Notes under the pieces: model-generated
Told to the model about the DNA's origin: nothing
Databases searched by the model: none
Seen by the model: only the letters and a program-made list of their open reading frames with translations
Program-made: the position numbers and the translations under genes
Part shown: piece after piece, positions 25,187-34,324 of the stretch
Position numbering within the stretch: position 1 is the stretch's first letter
Layout: each line of letters starts with the position of its first letter
From: Emticicia sp. BO119
GTDB lineage: Bacteria > Bacteroidota > Bacteroidia > Cytophagales > Spirosomataceae
Direction: 5' to 3'
Assembly (NCBI RefSeq): GCF_013912375.1
Contig: NZ_JACETV010000001.1
Coordinates: 558,001 to 622,000, forward strand
Length of the DNA: 64,000 nt

Positions 25187-26550
25187 TCAAACAGGGAAGC
25201 AATTCGTCTATTGGGTAAAAAATGTTTGACCTTAGTTGATTGTTCTGATGCGTGAATAGGGGGATCTTTAGGAGAAATAAACTTGTTAACCCCCACCATA
25301 ATTTTGCTATTCTTCAAGGCTTCTGCTTTCTGCCGATAAGCCTTTTCAATTTCGGTCTGTATAAAATCTTCTTCAAAGGCTTTCAATATACCTCCCTGTT
25401 GTTCTATGGAAAGAAACAACTCCCAGACTTTTGCTGATAAATCATTAGTCAGGTTTTCGATATAATACGAACCTGCTGATATATCCCTACTTTTACCTAA
25501 GTAACTTTCATCACTTAAGAGTACAGAGATATTGCGCGCAATTCTTTCGCTCATCTCATCATAGCCCGTTCCCAGAACAGCATTATATCTATGTATTGTC
25601 AATGAGTCACAACCACCAATTACTGCCGACATGGCTTCAGTGGTAGCCCTTAACATATTAGTATGTGCATCAAGTATAGAATCATAAAAATAAGAAGTCT
25701 GGCAATTAATCTGGCAGTTATTATCAGTGCATTGATAAGTTTCTGAAATTTTGCACCATAGAAAACGTAAACTTCGGATTTTTGCAATTTCCATGAAGTA
25801 ATTGGTGCCGATTGCCAAAGAAAATTCTATCTTCGGAACTATCTGCCCAATGCTGAGCCCAATGTCAGTCAATTTATCTAAATAAGTAGTTGCCGAAGCT
25901 AAGGTAAAAGCAAGTTCCTGCACTGCATTTGCTCCTGCATTATGAAATACATCAGACCGAATAGTAATTGCCGTAAAGGCAGGATATGAAGTACAATAAT
26001 CAAAAATTTTTTTTGTACTTTCCCAAGTTGTATTGTCTATTTTAGCTTTTCCTGTAAAGAAATCACCTAAAGAATCAAAGATAAAGCCGCCTTTGGGTTG
26101 ATAATGGATATATTTACCAAGCACTGCTAATAAACCTTCAATTTGGTTGGTCTGAAAATAAACAGGCGTATCACTTAATTTTATTTTATCCAGTAGTTTT
26201 GCGAAATCAATCTTATTAATATCAGTTCCCCTAAAGTCAATCACAACCTCATCAGCCCCATTGCGAAAGAGATCAAGAACTAAGGTATTAGTCGGTTTTT
26301 CCTGCGAAAATTTCGCTAATGCTCGGTTTTGCCAGTTTGCAGCCTTTTTGTTTGATTGGGATTGCTGAATTTCTCTGAGTGGAAGATTAAACAGGTCTTC
26401 TTCCGTGTAATAAGGCTGAACCATAATTTCTTCTGGTGTATTCCAGATAAGGGTTTCTTCAAAATTTTTCCCTTTCAAATCCTTAACTACTTGTGCCCTC
26501 CAAATTTTTTTTGTCGATTCCGGAAATTCTTCGAAGAATTTTTTCGTCAT
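25183..26550 (-). CDS. Methylmalonyl-CoA mutase family protein, small (beta) subunit
   Basis: 455 residues, similar to the TIM-barrel part of the non-catalytic small subunit of methylmalonyl-CoA mutase (start FFEEFPESTKKIWRAQVVKDLKGKNFEE; TNIIR-like and AVIGGCDSLTIHRYN motifs about 315-330; ERIARNISVLLSDESYLGKSRDISAGSYYIENL about 345-378). It lacks a C-terminal B12-binding domain, as short small subunits of this phylum do. The large catalytic subunit gene is not adjacent; the next gene upstream is divergent dnaA. It should pair with an unlinked MutB to interconvert succinyl-CoA and methylmalonyl-CoA. Confidence 0.78.
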   Translation of the reverse strand: MTKKFFEEFPESTKKIWRAQVVKDLKGKNFEETLIWNTPEEIMVQPYYTEEDLFNLPLREIQQSQSNKKAANWQNRALAKFSQEKPTNTLVLDLFRNGADEVVIDFRGTDINKIDFAKLLDKIKLSDTPVYFQTNQIEGLLAVLGKYIHYQPKGGFIFDSLGDFFTGKAKIDNTTWESTKKIFDYCTSYPAFTAITIRSDVFHNAGANAVQELAFTLASATTYLDKLTDIGLSIGQIVPKIEFSLAIGTNYFMEIAKIRSLRFLWCKISETYQCTDNNCQINCQTSYFYDSILDAHTNMLRATTEAMSAVIGGCDSLTIHRYNAVLGTGYDEMSERIARNISVLLSDESYLGKSRDISAGSYYIENLTNDLSAKVWELFLSIEQQGGILKAFEEDFIQTEIEKAYRQKAEALKNSKIMVGVNKFISPKDPPIHASEQSTKVKHFLPNRRIASLFE

Positions 26551-26698
26551 AACAGAATTGTATTTTTCGGTGAAAAAAAGTCAGTTACCAAAGCAAATGT
26601 AAAGGTACATTTTGTATTTTTATAAGGCAAATCAAATTTGGTAAAATAATGTTTGAGAATTACTTTGAAAATACATTAAAAATCTCAAAATTCACTTC

Positions 26699-26728
26699 TT
26701 GGTAGGTACATAAATTTTAGTATCTTTG
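26699..26728 (+). promoter_or_regulatory. dnaA promoter
   Basis: TTG at 26699-26701, a 19-base spacer and TATCTTTG at 26721-26728, followed 30 bases later by the dnaA ATG. A full match to the Bacteroidota sigma-A consensus. No cluster of DnaA boxes was seen here. Confidence 0.75.
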
Positions 26729-26758
26729 CACCCCCTTTAAGAATCCCAATGAAGCCAA

Positions 26759-28219
26759 ATGACTATTTTAGAAACTCCTAAAGTCCAACGAGATGTTGAT
26801 GTAGTATGGCAGAATTGCCTCAAAATTATCCGTGATAGTATCTCGGAACAAAGTTATAAAACTTGGTTTGAGCCTATTATTCCGGGTAAATTAGAGGGAA
26901 AGAAGCTGACTATTCAAGTCCCAAGCCAATTCTTCTACGAGTGGCTGGAAGAGAACTATGTTCAACTCTTAAGAAAGGCTTTGGATTATGCGATTGGTCG
27001 TGAGGGGATGTTGGAGTATTCTATTATTGTAGATAGTGGGAATCAGAAAAAAAACGAGCCACCGATTTCTATCAACATGCCACAGCAAAATCCTTCTGCC
27101 GGACGGGCAGATGGGAATGGCAGAGCAGACTCCCATCATACAAACGAGCAGGTAAGAAATCCGTTTGAAATGAAGGATCTGGATTCTTTAAATCTGGACT
27201 CTTATCTTAATCCGAATTATACATTTGATAATTTTGTGGAGGGTGACTGTAACCGCCTTGCAAGAGCAGCAGGATTTGCAGTGGCTTCCAAACCTGGGGT
27301 AACTTCGTTTAATCCATTAATGATCTATGGGGGTGTTGGGCTTGGAAAAACTCATCTGGTGCAAGCAATCGGAAATTTTATGAAGAATAGGGCTGTCAAT
27401 AAATTTGTCCTTTATGTATCTTCTGAAAAATTTACGAGCCAATTTATCAATGCTATCAGAAATAATAGCTTGCAGGATTTTATGAACTTCTATATGCAGG
27501 TAGATATTCTGATTATTGATGATGTACAGTTTTTATCAGGCAAAGAAAAAACTCAGGAGACTTTCTTCCATATCTTTAATCATCTGCATCAATCAGGGAA
27601 ACAAATCGTGATGACTTCTGACCGCCCGCCACGCGAGTTGGAAGGGGTAGAAGACCGATTATTATCTCGTTTCAAATGGGGTTTAACTGCTGATTTGCAA
27701 ACACCTGATTTTGAAACACGTATTGCTATTATTCAGAAAAAAGCTCAGGCAGAGGGTATTTCTATTGCCTATGAGGTAATTGAATATCTGGCTCATAGTA
27801 TTGATACGAACGTACGTGAATTAGAAGGAGTAATGATTTCTTTATTGGCACAAGCGTCGCTGACGCGCAGAGATATAGATGTTGAATTGGCTAAAAGCAC
27901 ACTTCGCCACCTGATAAAAGATTCAGAAAAGGAAGTAACTATTGATACAATCATTGAATCTGTAACAGAACATTTCAAAGTACGTATTCCTGATCTGAAA
28001 GGGAAAAGCCGCTTACGTGAGATTGTATTGCCACGACAGATAGCCATGTATTTAGCAAAAGAACTCACTAACTTATCGCTAAAATCAATAGGTTATCATT
28101 TCGGAGGCCGTGACCATAGTACCGTGATTCATGCTATTCAGACTGTGAATGATTTAATGGATACTGATAAGGATATAAGCGGTGCGGTAAATAAGCTATT
28201 GAAGGTTTTCAGAAAGTAA
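26759..28219 (+). CDS. dnaA: Chromosomal replication initiator DnaA
   Basis: 486 residues. Domain I at about 10-90 (VWQNCLKIIRDSISEQSYKTWFEPI), a flexible linker (about 95-150), the AAA+ ATPase with Walker A GGVGLGKTHL (about 195-205) and Walker B ILIIDDVQFL (about 258-268), and domain IV with the DnaA-box binding signature FGGRDHSTVIHAI (about 450-463). It melts the origin and loads helicase. Length is normal. It stands alone with its own promoter; dnaN and recF are not adjacent, and convergent coaE ends one base after it with no terminator in between. Confidence 0.97.
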   Translation: MTILETPKVQRDVDVVWQNCLKIIRDSISEQSYKTWFEPIIPGKLEGKKLTIQVPSQFFYEWLEENYVQLLRKALDYAIGREGMLEYSIIVDSGNQKKNEPPISINMPQQNPSAGRADGNGRADSHHTNEQVRNPFEMKDLDSLNLDSYLNPNYTFDNFVEGDCNRLARAAGFAVASKPGVTSFNPLMIYGGVGLGKTHLVQAIGNFMKNRAVNKFVLYVSSEKFTSQFINAIRNNSLQDFMNFYMQVDILIIDDVQFLSGKEKTQETFFHIFNHLHQSGKQIVMTSDRPPRELEGVEDRLLSRFKWGLTADLQTPDFETRIAIIQKKAQAEGISIAYEVIEYLAHSIDTNVRELEGVMISLLAQASLTRRDIDVELAKSTLRHLIKDSEKEVTIDTIIESVTEHFKVRIPDLKGKSRLREIVLPRQIAMYLAKELTNLSLKSIGYHFGGRDHSTVIHAIQTVNDLMDTDKDISGAVNKLLKVFRK

Positions 28220-28220
28220 G

Positions 28221-28814
28221 CTACGTTTGTATGCTAAGTTTTTTGTGTAATACTAAAACCTGCGGAATCAGCAGGTGCTCATCATCATTAATAATAGTAT
28301 AGTTGGCAATTGAAGCAAATTGCTCTTCTGTTTTTTGTCGGTCTATTATTGCCTTAATTTCTTCTTCGGTTCTTTGGGGGTCTCGTTTTCTGATACGAGC
28401 AATTCTTATATCTACTGGTGCACTTACTAATACAACAGCGTCAAAGTCATTATTATCACCTGCGGCATTCATCAGTGCAGCTTCTCTTAGGGTATATGGC
28501 TTATCCTGGTGCTGTAAAAACCATTGGTCGGTATCGGCAAATACACGCGGGTGAATCAAGGCATTAAGCATCTTCAATAACTCGGGGTTATCAAATACCT
28601 GAGATGCTACCCATTTGCGGTTATATTGCCCTTTCTCGTCGTAGGCTTGTCTACCTAATAATTCTTTAATTTCCTTGCGGAGCTGTAAATCAGTATTGGT
28701 AAGCCATTTGGCGCGTTCATCGGCATAATATACCGGAATCCCTAAGATTTCAAACATCTTACAGACAATAGTCTTGCCAGACCCTATACCACCAGTAATA
28801 CCTATTTTAAGCAA
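28221..28814 (-). CDS. coaE: Dephospho-CoA kinase
   Basis: 197 residues from TTG 28814 (product MLKIGITGGIGSGKTIV). It phosphorylates dephospho-CoA, the last step of coenzyme A synthesis. P-loop GGIGSGKT (about 8-15), lid and acceptor motifs YYADERAKWL and LIHPRVF, and RDPQRTEEEI. The frame is open to a GTG at 28916 that overlaps the glycosyltransferase stop, but a -7-like box (TATCTTTA, reverse strand 28844-28837) lies inside the extension and the family starts at the P-loop strand, so TTG is preferred. The early GTG, with translational coupling, is the alternative. Confidence 0.88.
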   Translation of the reverse strand: MLKIGITGGIGSGKTIVCKMFEILGIPVYYADERAKWLTNTDLQLRKEIKELLGRQAYDEKGQYNRKWVASQVFDNPELLKMLNALIHPRVFADTDQWFLQHQDKPYTLREAALMNAAGDNNDFDAVVLVSAPVDIRIARIRKRDPQRTEEEIKAIIDRQKTEEQFASIANYTIINDDEHLLIPQVLVLHKKLSIQT

Positions 28815-28912
28815 TGTTGATTTGGTTTTTGTTAAGTAAAGATAGGGGAAAAACTCTTTCAAAGTGGTATAGTGGTGACATAATGGCATCTTTATTAAAA
28901 GATGCAAATCTC

Positions 28913-29899
28913 TCACAACTCCCCAAACCTTTTCTTCCCCCTCAAAAAATAATCCAACACAATACTCTTAGGATATATGTCCTTCAATTGCTTAGGAGAT
29001 TTTCTTTCTAATTTGGGAATCATGGCATAAAAAGCGAAGTGGGCTTTCAGAATGGCCCAGATGTCTTTGAATGAGCCTGCAAGCAGGAATTTGATGCTTG
29101 AAACCCCATCTAATACTAATCTCAAAAAGATGGTAGTAAATAACTGATTAGTGGGCAGGTTTTTATACATCATAGCCAATCCATTCCGGTAATTCAGGAA
29201 GGTTTTACGTGGATTCGATTTATGGAGTGTACCTCCTCCGACATGATATACTGTTGAGGCTGAAGAATAGTAAATCTGATAACCTGCGTTTTTCATACGC
29301 CAGCACAAATCTATTTCTTCCATATGGGCAAAGAATTTAGTATCAAAACCACCTAATTCATGAAAAACATCGGCTCTTACAAACATGCAGGCCCCCGTAG
29401 CCCAGAATATCTCTTTGGTATCATCATACTGTCCGGTATCTTCTTCCCAAGTATCAAAAATTCTTCCTCTACAAAATGGGTATCCTAACCAATCAATATA
29501 ACCTCCTGCGGCACCTGCGTATTCAAAATAGGCATGTTTGTAATAGTCTCGCATTTTGGGTTGACAAGCCGCGATTTTTGGGTTGACTTCCATCAAATCT
29601 ATGATAGGATTAACCCAGTTTGGTGTCACTTCAATATCAGAATTTAACAATATATAGTAAGTGGCTTGTACCTGTTTCAGCGCTTCGTTGTATCCTCCTG
29701 TGAAACCACCGTTATGAGGCAATTGAATAAGATGAATGTAAGGATAGGTTTGATTCAAAAATTTAACAGAAGTATCTGTAGAAGCATTATCGGCCACGAT
29801 GATTTCGTGTCCTTGAGAGTGTTGAATAACAGAAGGCAAGAATTTCTCAAGAAACCCTTGCCCATTGTAGTTCAGTATGACTATAGTGACTTTTGGCAT
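28913..29899 (-). CDS. Glycosyltransferase family 2 protein
   Basis: 328 residues. GT-A fold: VTIVILNYNGQGFLEKFLPSV (4-24), EIIVADNASTDTSV (about 33-46), the donor/metal motif LLNSDIEVTPNW (about 83-94), and a C-terminal acceptor region with FFAHMEEIDLCWRMKNAGY (about 198-216) and YHVGGGTL. It resembles the rhamnosyltransferase-like GT2 proteins that build surface polysaccharides. It transfers a sugar from a nucleotide donor; the acceptor is unknown. No other polysaccharide genes adjoin. Upstream lies a set of inverted repeats. Confidence 0.85.
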   Translation of the reverse strand: MPKVTIVILNYNGQGFLEKFLPSVIQHSQGHEIIVADNASTDTSVKFLNQTYPYIHLIQLPHNGGFTGGYNEALKQVQATYYILLNSDIEVTPNWVNPIIDLMEVNPKIAACQPKMRDYYKHAYFEYAGAAGGYIDWLGYPFCRGRIFDTWEEDTGQYDDTKEIFWATGACMFVRADVFHELGGFDTKFFAHMEEIDLCWRMKNAGYQIYYSSASTVYHVGGGTLHKSNPRKTFLNYRNGLAMMYKNLPTNQLFTTIFLRLVLDGVSSIKFLLAGSFKDIWAILKAHFAFYAMIPKLERKSPKQLKDIYPKSIVLDYFLRGKKRFGEL

Positions 29900-29906
29900 G
29901 TATAGG

Positions 29907-30055
29907 AATTGAGTGAATTTGTGAATTAGTGATTGAGTGATTATTTTGATTTAATTTAATAGTAATAAGTAAATCTCCATGAGAGCAAATACTTTGAGGA
30001 AGGAACCAAAATAATTTTAATTAAATCACTCATTCACTCAATCGCTAAATTACTC
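29907..30055. repeat. Imperfect inverted repeats built of ATTGAGTGA units
   Basis: The left part (about 29908-29945) repeats ATTGAGTGA / GAATTAGTGA / GATTGAGTGATT; the right part (about 30021-30055) is its near reverse complement (AAATCACTCATTCACTCAATCGC). The arms of about 35 bases flank an 80-base AT-rich core. It lies between the glycosyltransferase and YbaB genes. It may be a dispersed intergenic repeat family of this genome. Confidence 0.5.
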
Positions 30056-30060
30056 AACTA

Positions 30061-30405
30061 TTATTTATTAAACATCTTGTCAAAGTCCATGCCCGGGATA
30101 TTCGGCATCATGCCTTCGGTGCTTTTTCTGAGTTCTTCTTTGGCTTTCTCTTCTACTTTTTCAAGTGCTTTGTTGGTGGCTGCCACAATCAGATCCTGCA
30201 AGATTTCGCGCTGGTCTTTACTGATCAGGTCTTCGTCTATTTCAATTTTTATCAATTGTTTTTTGCCATTTACAGTAACTTTCACCATCCCTGCACCTGA
30301 CTCTCCGGTTTCAGTAATTTTACCAAGGTTCTCCTGTGCTTCCTGCATACGGGACTGCATTTCTTTCATTTTTCCTGCAAGCCCAAAAATATCTCCCATA
30401 TTCAT
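30061..30405 (-). CDS. YbaB/EbfC family nucleoid-associated protein
   Basis: 114 residues from ATG 30405 (MNMGDIFGLAGKMKEMQSRM). Family signs: an N-terminal amphipathic helix with MKEMQSRMQEAQENL, strand GAGMVKVTVNGKKQLIKIEID (about 39-59), then EILQDLIVAATNKALEKV (about 71-88). These small dimers bind DNA and are often co-encoded with DnaX or RecR, which are absent here. The frame extends 26 codons upstream across a terminator hairpin, so the later start is preferred. Two starts (30405 and 30399) are possible. Confidence 0.87.
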   Translation of the reverse strand: MNMGDIFGLAGKMKEMQSRMQEAQENLGKITETGESGAGMVKVTVNGKKQLIKIEIDEDLISKDQREILQDLIVAATNKALEKVEEKAKEELRKSTEGMMPNIPGMDFDKMFNK

Positions 30406-30452
30406 AATATATAATTCGGTTAAGTGATAAACATTTTTCAAAGACAAAACTA

Positions 30453-30480
30453 CAAAAAAAGGCAGTCGGTTCAGACTGCC
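30453..30480 (-). terminator. Terminator of the type IX cargo gene
   Basis: A GGCAGTC / GACTGCC stem (30461-30480) with a 6-base loop; an A run on the + strand gives a U tract for the reverse strand. It lies 28 bases after the stop at 30508. Confidence 0.85.
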
Positions 30481-30507
30481 CATAAAAATATCATGAGAAT
30501 TTGTTTT

Positions 30508-32643
30508 TTATCTTAATAACAAAACCGAACCTACTTTTTTAAATTCTTGCCCGGCATTGTCTATTCCGTATATTTTATAGCTATAATTACCCTCCGGTGC
30601 CGGATCACCATTTTCTTTACCATCCCAACCAATGTCGATATTTTTTGTTTCAAAAATAGGAGCTCCCCAACGATTATAGATAACCATATTAAATTCTGAG
30701 ATGAACTTCCCATTGGCTCTAAATACTTCACTTGCCTCAGGGCCCTGCCCGTCAGGTGTAAAGGCAGTAGGAAGATATAGTCTTGCTGGGGTAATAAAGG
30801 TATAATTATTTGAATAGCTACTTAATGGAAAAGGTGTGGGAACATTTCCTATGTCAAGTGTGGCAACCTGACGCCCCAAAACCCTGAAGATAACCCTGCC
30901 ATTATTCAATGGATCGTCTAATAGTCTGTCCAGATAATCTTTTACGTCATATTCTGTATTAAACGTCTCGTCAACCGGAGTCAAAACAATCCCTTGATCA
31001 TTTACAATATCTATTGTATATAAAATCTGTTGTCTGTCATACCACATATTGGTAGGGTCACTGACTGCAAAGGGAGTCCAGCTAAGTGTATTTGCCTGCG
31101 CAGAGGTAAGAAAAATGGTACAGAAAGGGTCTGATAATTCAGATTCATTCCCACAGTCATCTTCAAAAGCTACTTTGTAACAATATTGCTGCTTATCTAA
31201 TTCTACGGCTTTATCCTGATAGCTGTTAGTGATCAGTGAAATAAGTGGCTCAAAATTGCTTGAGTTGCCTTCTGCTTTATAAATATGGTATTTAGGGTAA
31301 AACTCTCCATTAGGGTACATATTAATGCTTACTTCATCTTTTCCTACTGAAGCATAGCTTAACAGTGCATTGGGTAGCTTACCTCCCTGATCAGGATCAA
31401 CAGGGAATGGTGGCGATGTTATTTGAACTCTGTTGATTCCTGCTCCCCAATATCCTTCTATATAAAATTCATATTTCTGGCTACAAATTAAGGCATCATA
31501 AGTAAAAGTCGGACTTGGAGAAGGGTTGACGCTTACATAATTTGTGGCGTTTAATGGCATTGCTTTGTAATGTACCCGATAACTTGTAACATTGGCATTT
31601 GATTCTGAATTCCAGTCTATTTTTACTTTTCTGGGTGAAAGTACCTGTGCCGAAGTATTGATAGTACATATAGGGTCAGATGTGGTGGAGGCACCACAAA
31701 GTGCATCTTTCTGCAATCTGAAACAATATTCGCCATATGCAGTCGGTACAGTAATTATTTCTGAAGGTGTAGGATTTGCAGTTGTTACTTTAATTTTTTT
31801 TCCGGTAGCTGTCCAGCTACCACCTTTAGGTTTCATTTCAATATTAAACTCAACATCTTCAGTGCCCCCTTTAACTGTAATTTTATTATCTTTGCCTCCT
31901 GCTAAACCCTCTAATATCACGATTTTAGGCGCTACTGAAGGAGTGGTTTCCAAATTAAGTCCATCACTTTTACAAGCATTGCGACTGCCACGAACATATA
32001 TCCCTTTTACATTTGGTTTTAAAGTCGGAGGAGTGGTTCCATAATTGTAATCAATTGAAAATGGATAGGTTGTTATATCGTAGACTTTTGCCGGAGTTCC
32101 ATCACCCCAGGCAATCTCCACTCTCTGTTGCTCTCTATTGTTTGGTGTATCCTTTATGGTAATTTTTACATTGTACGGATCACAAAAATTATACTCTATA
32201 TCTAATTTATGTGTATCAATTACTTCAACAGATTTACAAGTAACATAAGAAGTGGAGGATGATAGTAATTTGCCATTTATAGCAATCCAATAAGTACCAG
32301 GTGTTGAAAAAATAGTTGAAGGGGTAACATTTCCGGTAAATTGCAAAGGAGCTTTAGCATCAGTATAATCATAAAAGAAATTAACTGTTCCGGATTGACT
32401 GATAAAAGTTTGTCCATTGGGAGTAACTACGTTACTGATATTAACCTGAGCTCCAATATTTCTATTAACATCAGTTAAGCAACCTGTTTGGGGAGATATT
32501 GTGAAATCTGCTCCGATTGTATGTCCGGAAGATGTAATATTTATTGATTTACATGCTTGCGGCTCAGTAGCCTGTTGGCCAAGAGCAGTAATAGCAGTGC
32601 ATAGGCTAATGAATCCAAGCAAGTATGATTTAATGCGGGACAT
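30508..32643 (-). CDS. Secreted protein with gliding-motility-type (T9SS type B) C-terminal domain
   Basis: 711 residues. Signal peptide 1-22. A PKD/Ig-like and fibronectin-like multidomain surface part follows (about 25-610; SPRKVKIDWNSESNANVTSYRVHY is fibronectin-III-like at about 335-358). The C-terminal ~85 residues carry the gliding motility-associated sorting domain: LPTAFTPDGQG (about 625), FNMVIYNRWGAPIFETKN, GWDGKENGDPAPEGNYSYKI. This domain directs export through the type IX secretion system and attachment to the surface. Likely an adhesin-like cell-surface protein; no enzymatic domain is seen. Single gene with its own terminator. Confidence 0.88.
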   Translation of the reverse strand: MSRIKSYLLGFISLCTAITALGQQATEPQACKSINITSSGHTIGADFTISPQTGCLTDVNRNIGAQVNISNVVTPNGQTFISQSGTVNFFYDYTDAKAPLQFTGNVTPSTIFSTPGTYWIAINGKLLSSSTSYVTCKSVEVIDTHKLDIEYNFCDPYNVKITIKDTPNNREQQRVEIAWGDGTPAKVYDITTYPFSIDYNYGTTPPTLKPNVKGIYVRGSRNACKSDGLNLETTPSVAPKIVILEGLAGGKDNKITVKGGTEDVEFNIEMKPKGGSWTATGKKIKVTTANPTPSEIITVPTAYGEYCFRLQKDALCGASTTSDPICTINTSAQVLSPRKVKIDWNSESNANVTSYRVHYKAMPLNATNYVSVNPSPSPTFTYDALICSQKYEFYIEGYWGAGINRVQITSPPFPVDPDQGGKLPNALLSYASVGKDEVSINMYPNGEFYPKYHIYKAEGNSSNFEPLISLITNSYQDKAVELDKQQYCYKVAFEDDCGNESELSDPFCTIFLTSAQANTLSWTPFAVSDPTNMWYDRQQILYTIDIVNDQGIVLTPVDETFNTEYDVKDYLDRLLDDPLNNGRVIFRVLGRQVATLDIGNVPTPFPLSSYSNNYTFITPARLYLPTAFTPDGQGPEASEVFRANGKFISEFNMVIYNRWGAPIFETKNIDIGWDGKENGDPAPEGNYSYKIYGIDNAGQEFKKVGSVLLLR

Positions 32644-32678
32644 AAATTAAATAGTTTCTATTGTATTCACTCAATGTA

Positions 32679-32694
32679 ATGATTCAAAAATCAT
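32679..32694. promoter_or_regulatory. Palindrome upstream of type IX cargo gene
   Basis: ATGATT-CAAA-AATCAT, perfect 6-base arms, 36 bases before the start codon at 32643. The form is close to FNR-type boxes (TGAT-N6-ATCA). No clear -7 box was matched to it, so an operator role is a guess. Confidence 0.25.
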
Positions 32695-32902
32695 GCCCGA
32701 TAAAGAGGGATCCTGACATTTTAAGGGCGTATAGTGCAGTTTATCTAACAAATTAGGAAGGTTTTTAAGGAAAAAGCAAATTTTTTAACAGAAAATTTCT
32801 TTGTAGTTCTTTGAAAATCAATTAGTTATAAGTTGTTTATCGGTATTAAAAGGCATTTGGCGTGAAATTTGTGGAGTGAAAAACGGAGGTTTTAGAAAGT
32901 TT

Positions 32903-33610
32903 TCAAGCGGTAGCATTTATGTTGTTTAAATGGGGTTTCCCAAACAAAGTTCCTTCTATCTTTAAAGGAATCAATCGTGCAAATAACTCTTCCGAGTACC
33001 AATCCTCTTTTCGGGTCCTCTTAATCACCTCTGCATGTTCTTGTTGCCGGTAGGCAAATTGTCTGACATCATCAATGCTTTCCCAAATCGAAAATGTGGC
33101 CTGGCGGATAAAAGGTATTTCTCCTATACCAACAGAAGTTACAAAACCCGGGGCACTTTGTAATTTATTTGCTACCTGAGGTACATTGCTCCAGAAGTAT
33201 TTAAGTTTTGAAACCCTGATACTGGCTCTTGTGAGCACGGCGATTTTCCCGTTATAAGTTTTATCTTTTATATTTTTGCCAAAAGGCTCCTTGCCATCCC
33301 ATTTACCATGTGATTCATAGGGCTGGCAAAGGATGGTCCATTGTTCTTTGGTAAAAGATTTCCACCATTTTTGAATGAGGGAATTCCGCTGAAAAGTAAC
33401 AAAGTCTTCTTCGGTTTTCCATACGCCCAACAAACCCCACTGTGTTAAATCTGGTTGAATATCAAAAGACCCATTTTTACCACAGCCCAACAATTTCCAG
33501 AATGTAATGCCTTTTGTAAACCACAAGGGAAGCCTGAACAATGCCATTGAAAGTATGGCTATCGGAATGAGGTATTTAGGGTATCGGACTATGGTAAGAG
33601 AAACAAACAT
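32903..33610 (-). CDS. Spheroidene monooxygenase (CrtA)-like protein
   Basis: 235 residues. It resembles CrtA-type heme monooxygenases: FWKLLGCGKNGSFDIQPDLTQWGLL (about 37-61), the motif SHGKWDGKEPFGK (about 100-112), GFVTSVGIGEIPFIRQATFSIWES (about 155-178) and EVIKRTRKEDWYSEELFARL (about 192-212). CrtA inserts a keto oxygen in carotenoids; here no carotenoid genes are near, and the gene follows a type III PKS and a methyltransferase by 15 bases on the same strand. It may instead oxidise a polyketide-derived ring or chain (inference). Signal peptide or anchor: a hydrophobic stretch at 12-30. Confidence 0.72.
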   Translation of the reverse strand: MFVSLTIVRYPKYLIPIAILSMALFRLPLWFTKGITFWKLLGCGKNGSFDIQPDLTQWGLLGVWKTEEDFVTFQRNSLIQKWWKSFTKEQWTILCQPYESHGKWDGKEPFGKNIKDKTYNGKIAVLTRASIRVSKLKYFWSNVPQVANKLQSAPGFVTSVGIGEIPFIRQATFSIWESIDDVRQFAYRQQEHAEVIKRTRKEDWYSEELFARLIPLKIEGTLFGKPHLNNINATA

Positions 33611-33625
33611 ATAAGGTAAATATAC

Positions 33626-34324
33626 TTATTTTTCAACAATAATTAACCAGCGGAATGCCCATTTCCATTGGATGGAATAATTTTTTATTTCGGCCTGTTG
33701 TAAGAGATATTCCCATTCTTTGCGGCTGAATCCTCTTAAAACAGATAATGGAGCGTCGTTTTTAACCAAGTATGATTTCGAGAAAAGTCGTGTAAGCCAT
33801 TTGATCGAATAATAGGCTAAAACATGACGATGCAAGTCAGCAATAAAGAATCCTTTTTCAGAGTTTTGGTAAAGCCATCTTAGCATTCTTACTAACTGCG
33901 GGTCTGTGAAATGATGGCAGAATAGTGAATTAAAAATGTAATGTGGTTTCTTTTTTTTAGTATCTGCCAGCCGATAATCACAAATCTGATAGGAGACCTG
34001 AATATTTTGCTGGCTTAAAGCAAATTGCACGCAATCTTCTTTTAAATCTACTCCCTGTAATTGGTATGGTATTTTCTTTTTGTTTAATAATATGCCTGTT
34101 TCTCTCAAATTATCACCACCACCACTGCCAATTTCCATAATAGAAACCCTTTGGTCTTTTGTACGCTTTTTCAGAAAAGCTCTGACTCCGTCTAATACTA
34201 CTTTATGACCACCCAGCCATCGATTGATAAAGTCGAGTTCCCGAAGATTCTGATAAAGGTCTTCGGTGGGAATATCATTATTATCTAACAGTTCAGGTGT
34301 ATAAGAGCGGGTCTTGAAATTCAT
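33626..34324 (-). CDS. Class I SAM-dependent methyltransferase of type III PKS cluster
   Basis: 232 residues. SAM-binding motif I IMEIGSGGGDNLRETG (about 61-76), acidic loop LQGVDLKEDC (about 88-97), then IADLHRHVLAYYSIKWLTRL and APLSVLRGFSRKEWEYLLQQA, features of the methyltransferase that regularly follows type III PKS genes in Bacteroidota. Its start overlaps the PKS stop by 4 bases, so translation is coupled. Likely methylates the phenolic or pyrone product of the PKS (inference). Confidence 0.83.
   Translation of the reverse strand: MNFKTRSYTPELLDNNDIPTEDLYQNLRELDFINRWLGGHKVVLDGVRAFLKKRTKDQRVSIMEIGSGGGDNLRETGILLNKKKIPYQLQGVDLKEDCVQFALSQQNIQVSYQICDYRLADTKKKKPHYIFNSLFCHHFTDPQLVRMLRWLYQNSEKGFFIADLHRHVLAYYSIKWLTRLFSKSYLVKNDAPLSVLRGFSRKEWEYLLQQAEIKNYSIQWKWAFRWLIIVEK

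Noticed and set aside
26528-26541. Perfect palindrome ATTCTTCGAAGAAT
   Set aside because: It lies inside the coding start of the mutase gene and is explained by the Phe-Phe-Glu-Glu codons.
26551-26758. Possible replication origin next to dnaA
   Set aside because: The 208 bases upstream of dnaA contain a promoter but no cluster of DnaA boxes.
28814-28916. N-terminal extension of coaE from GTG 28916
   Set aside because: The extension holds a promoter-like box and precedes the normal family start; TTG 28814 gives the expected P-loop N-terminus. The overlap with the glycosyltransferase stop keeps the early start as a minor possibility.
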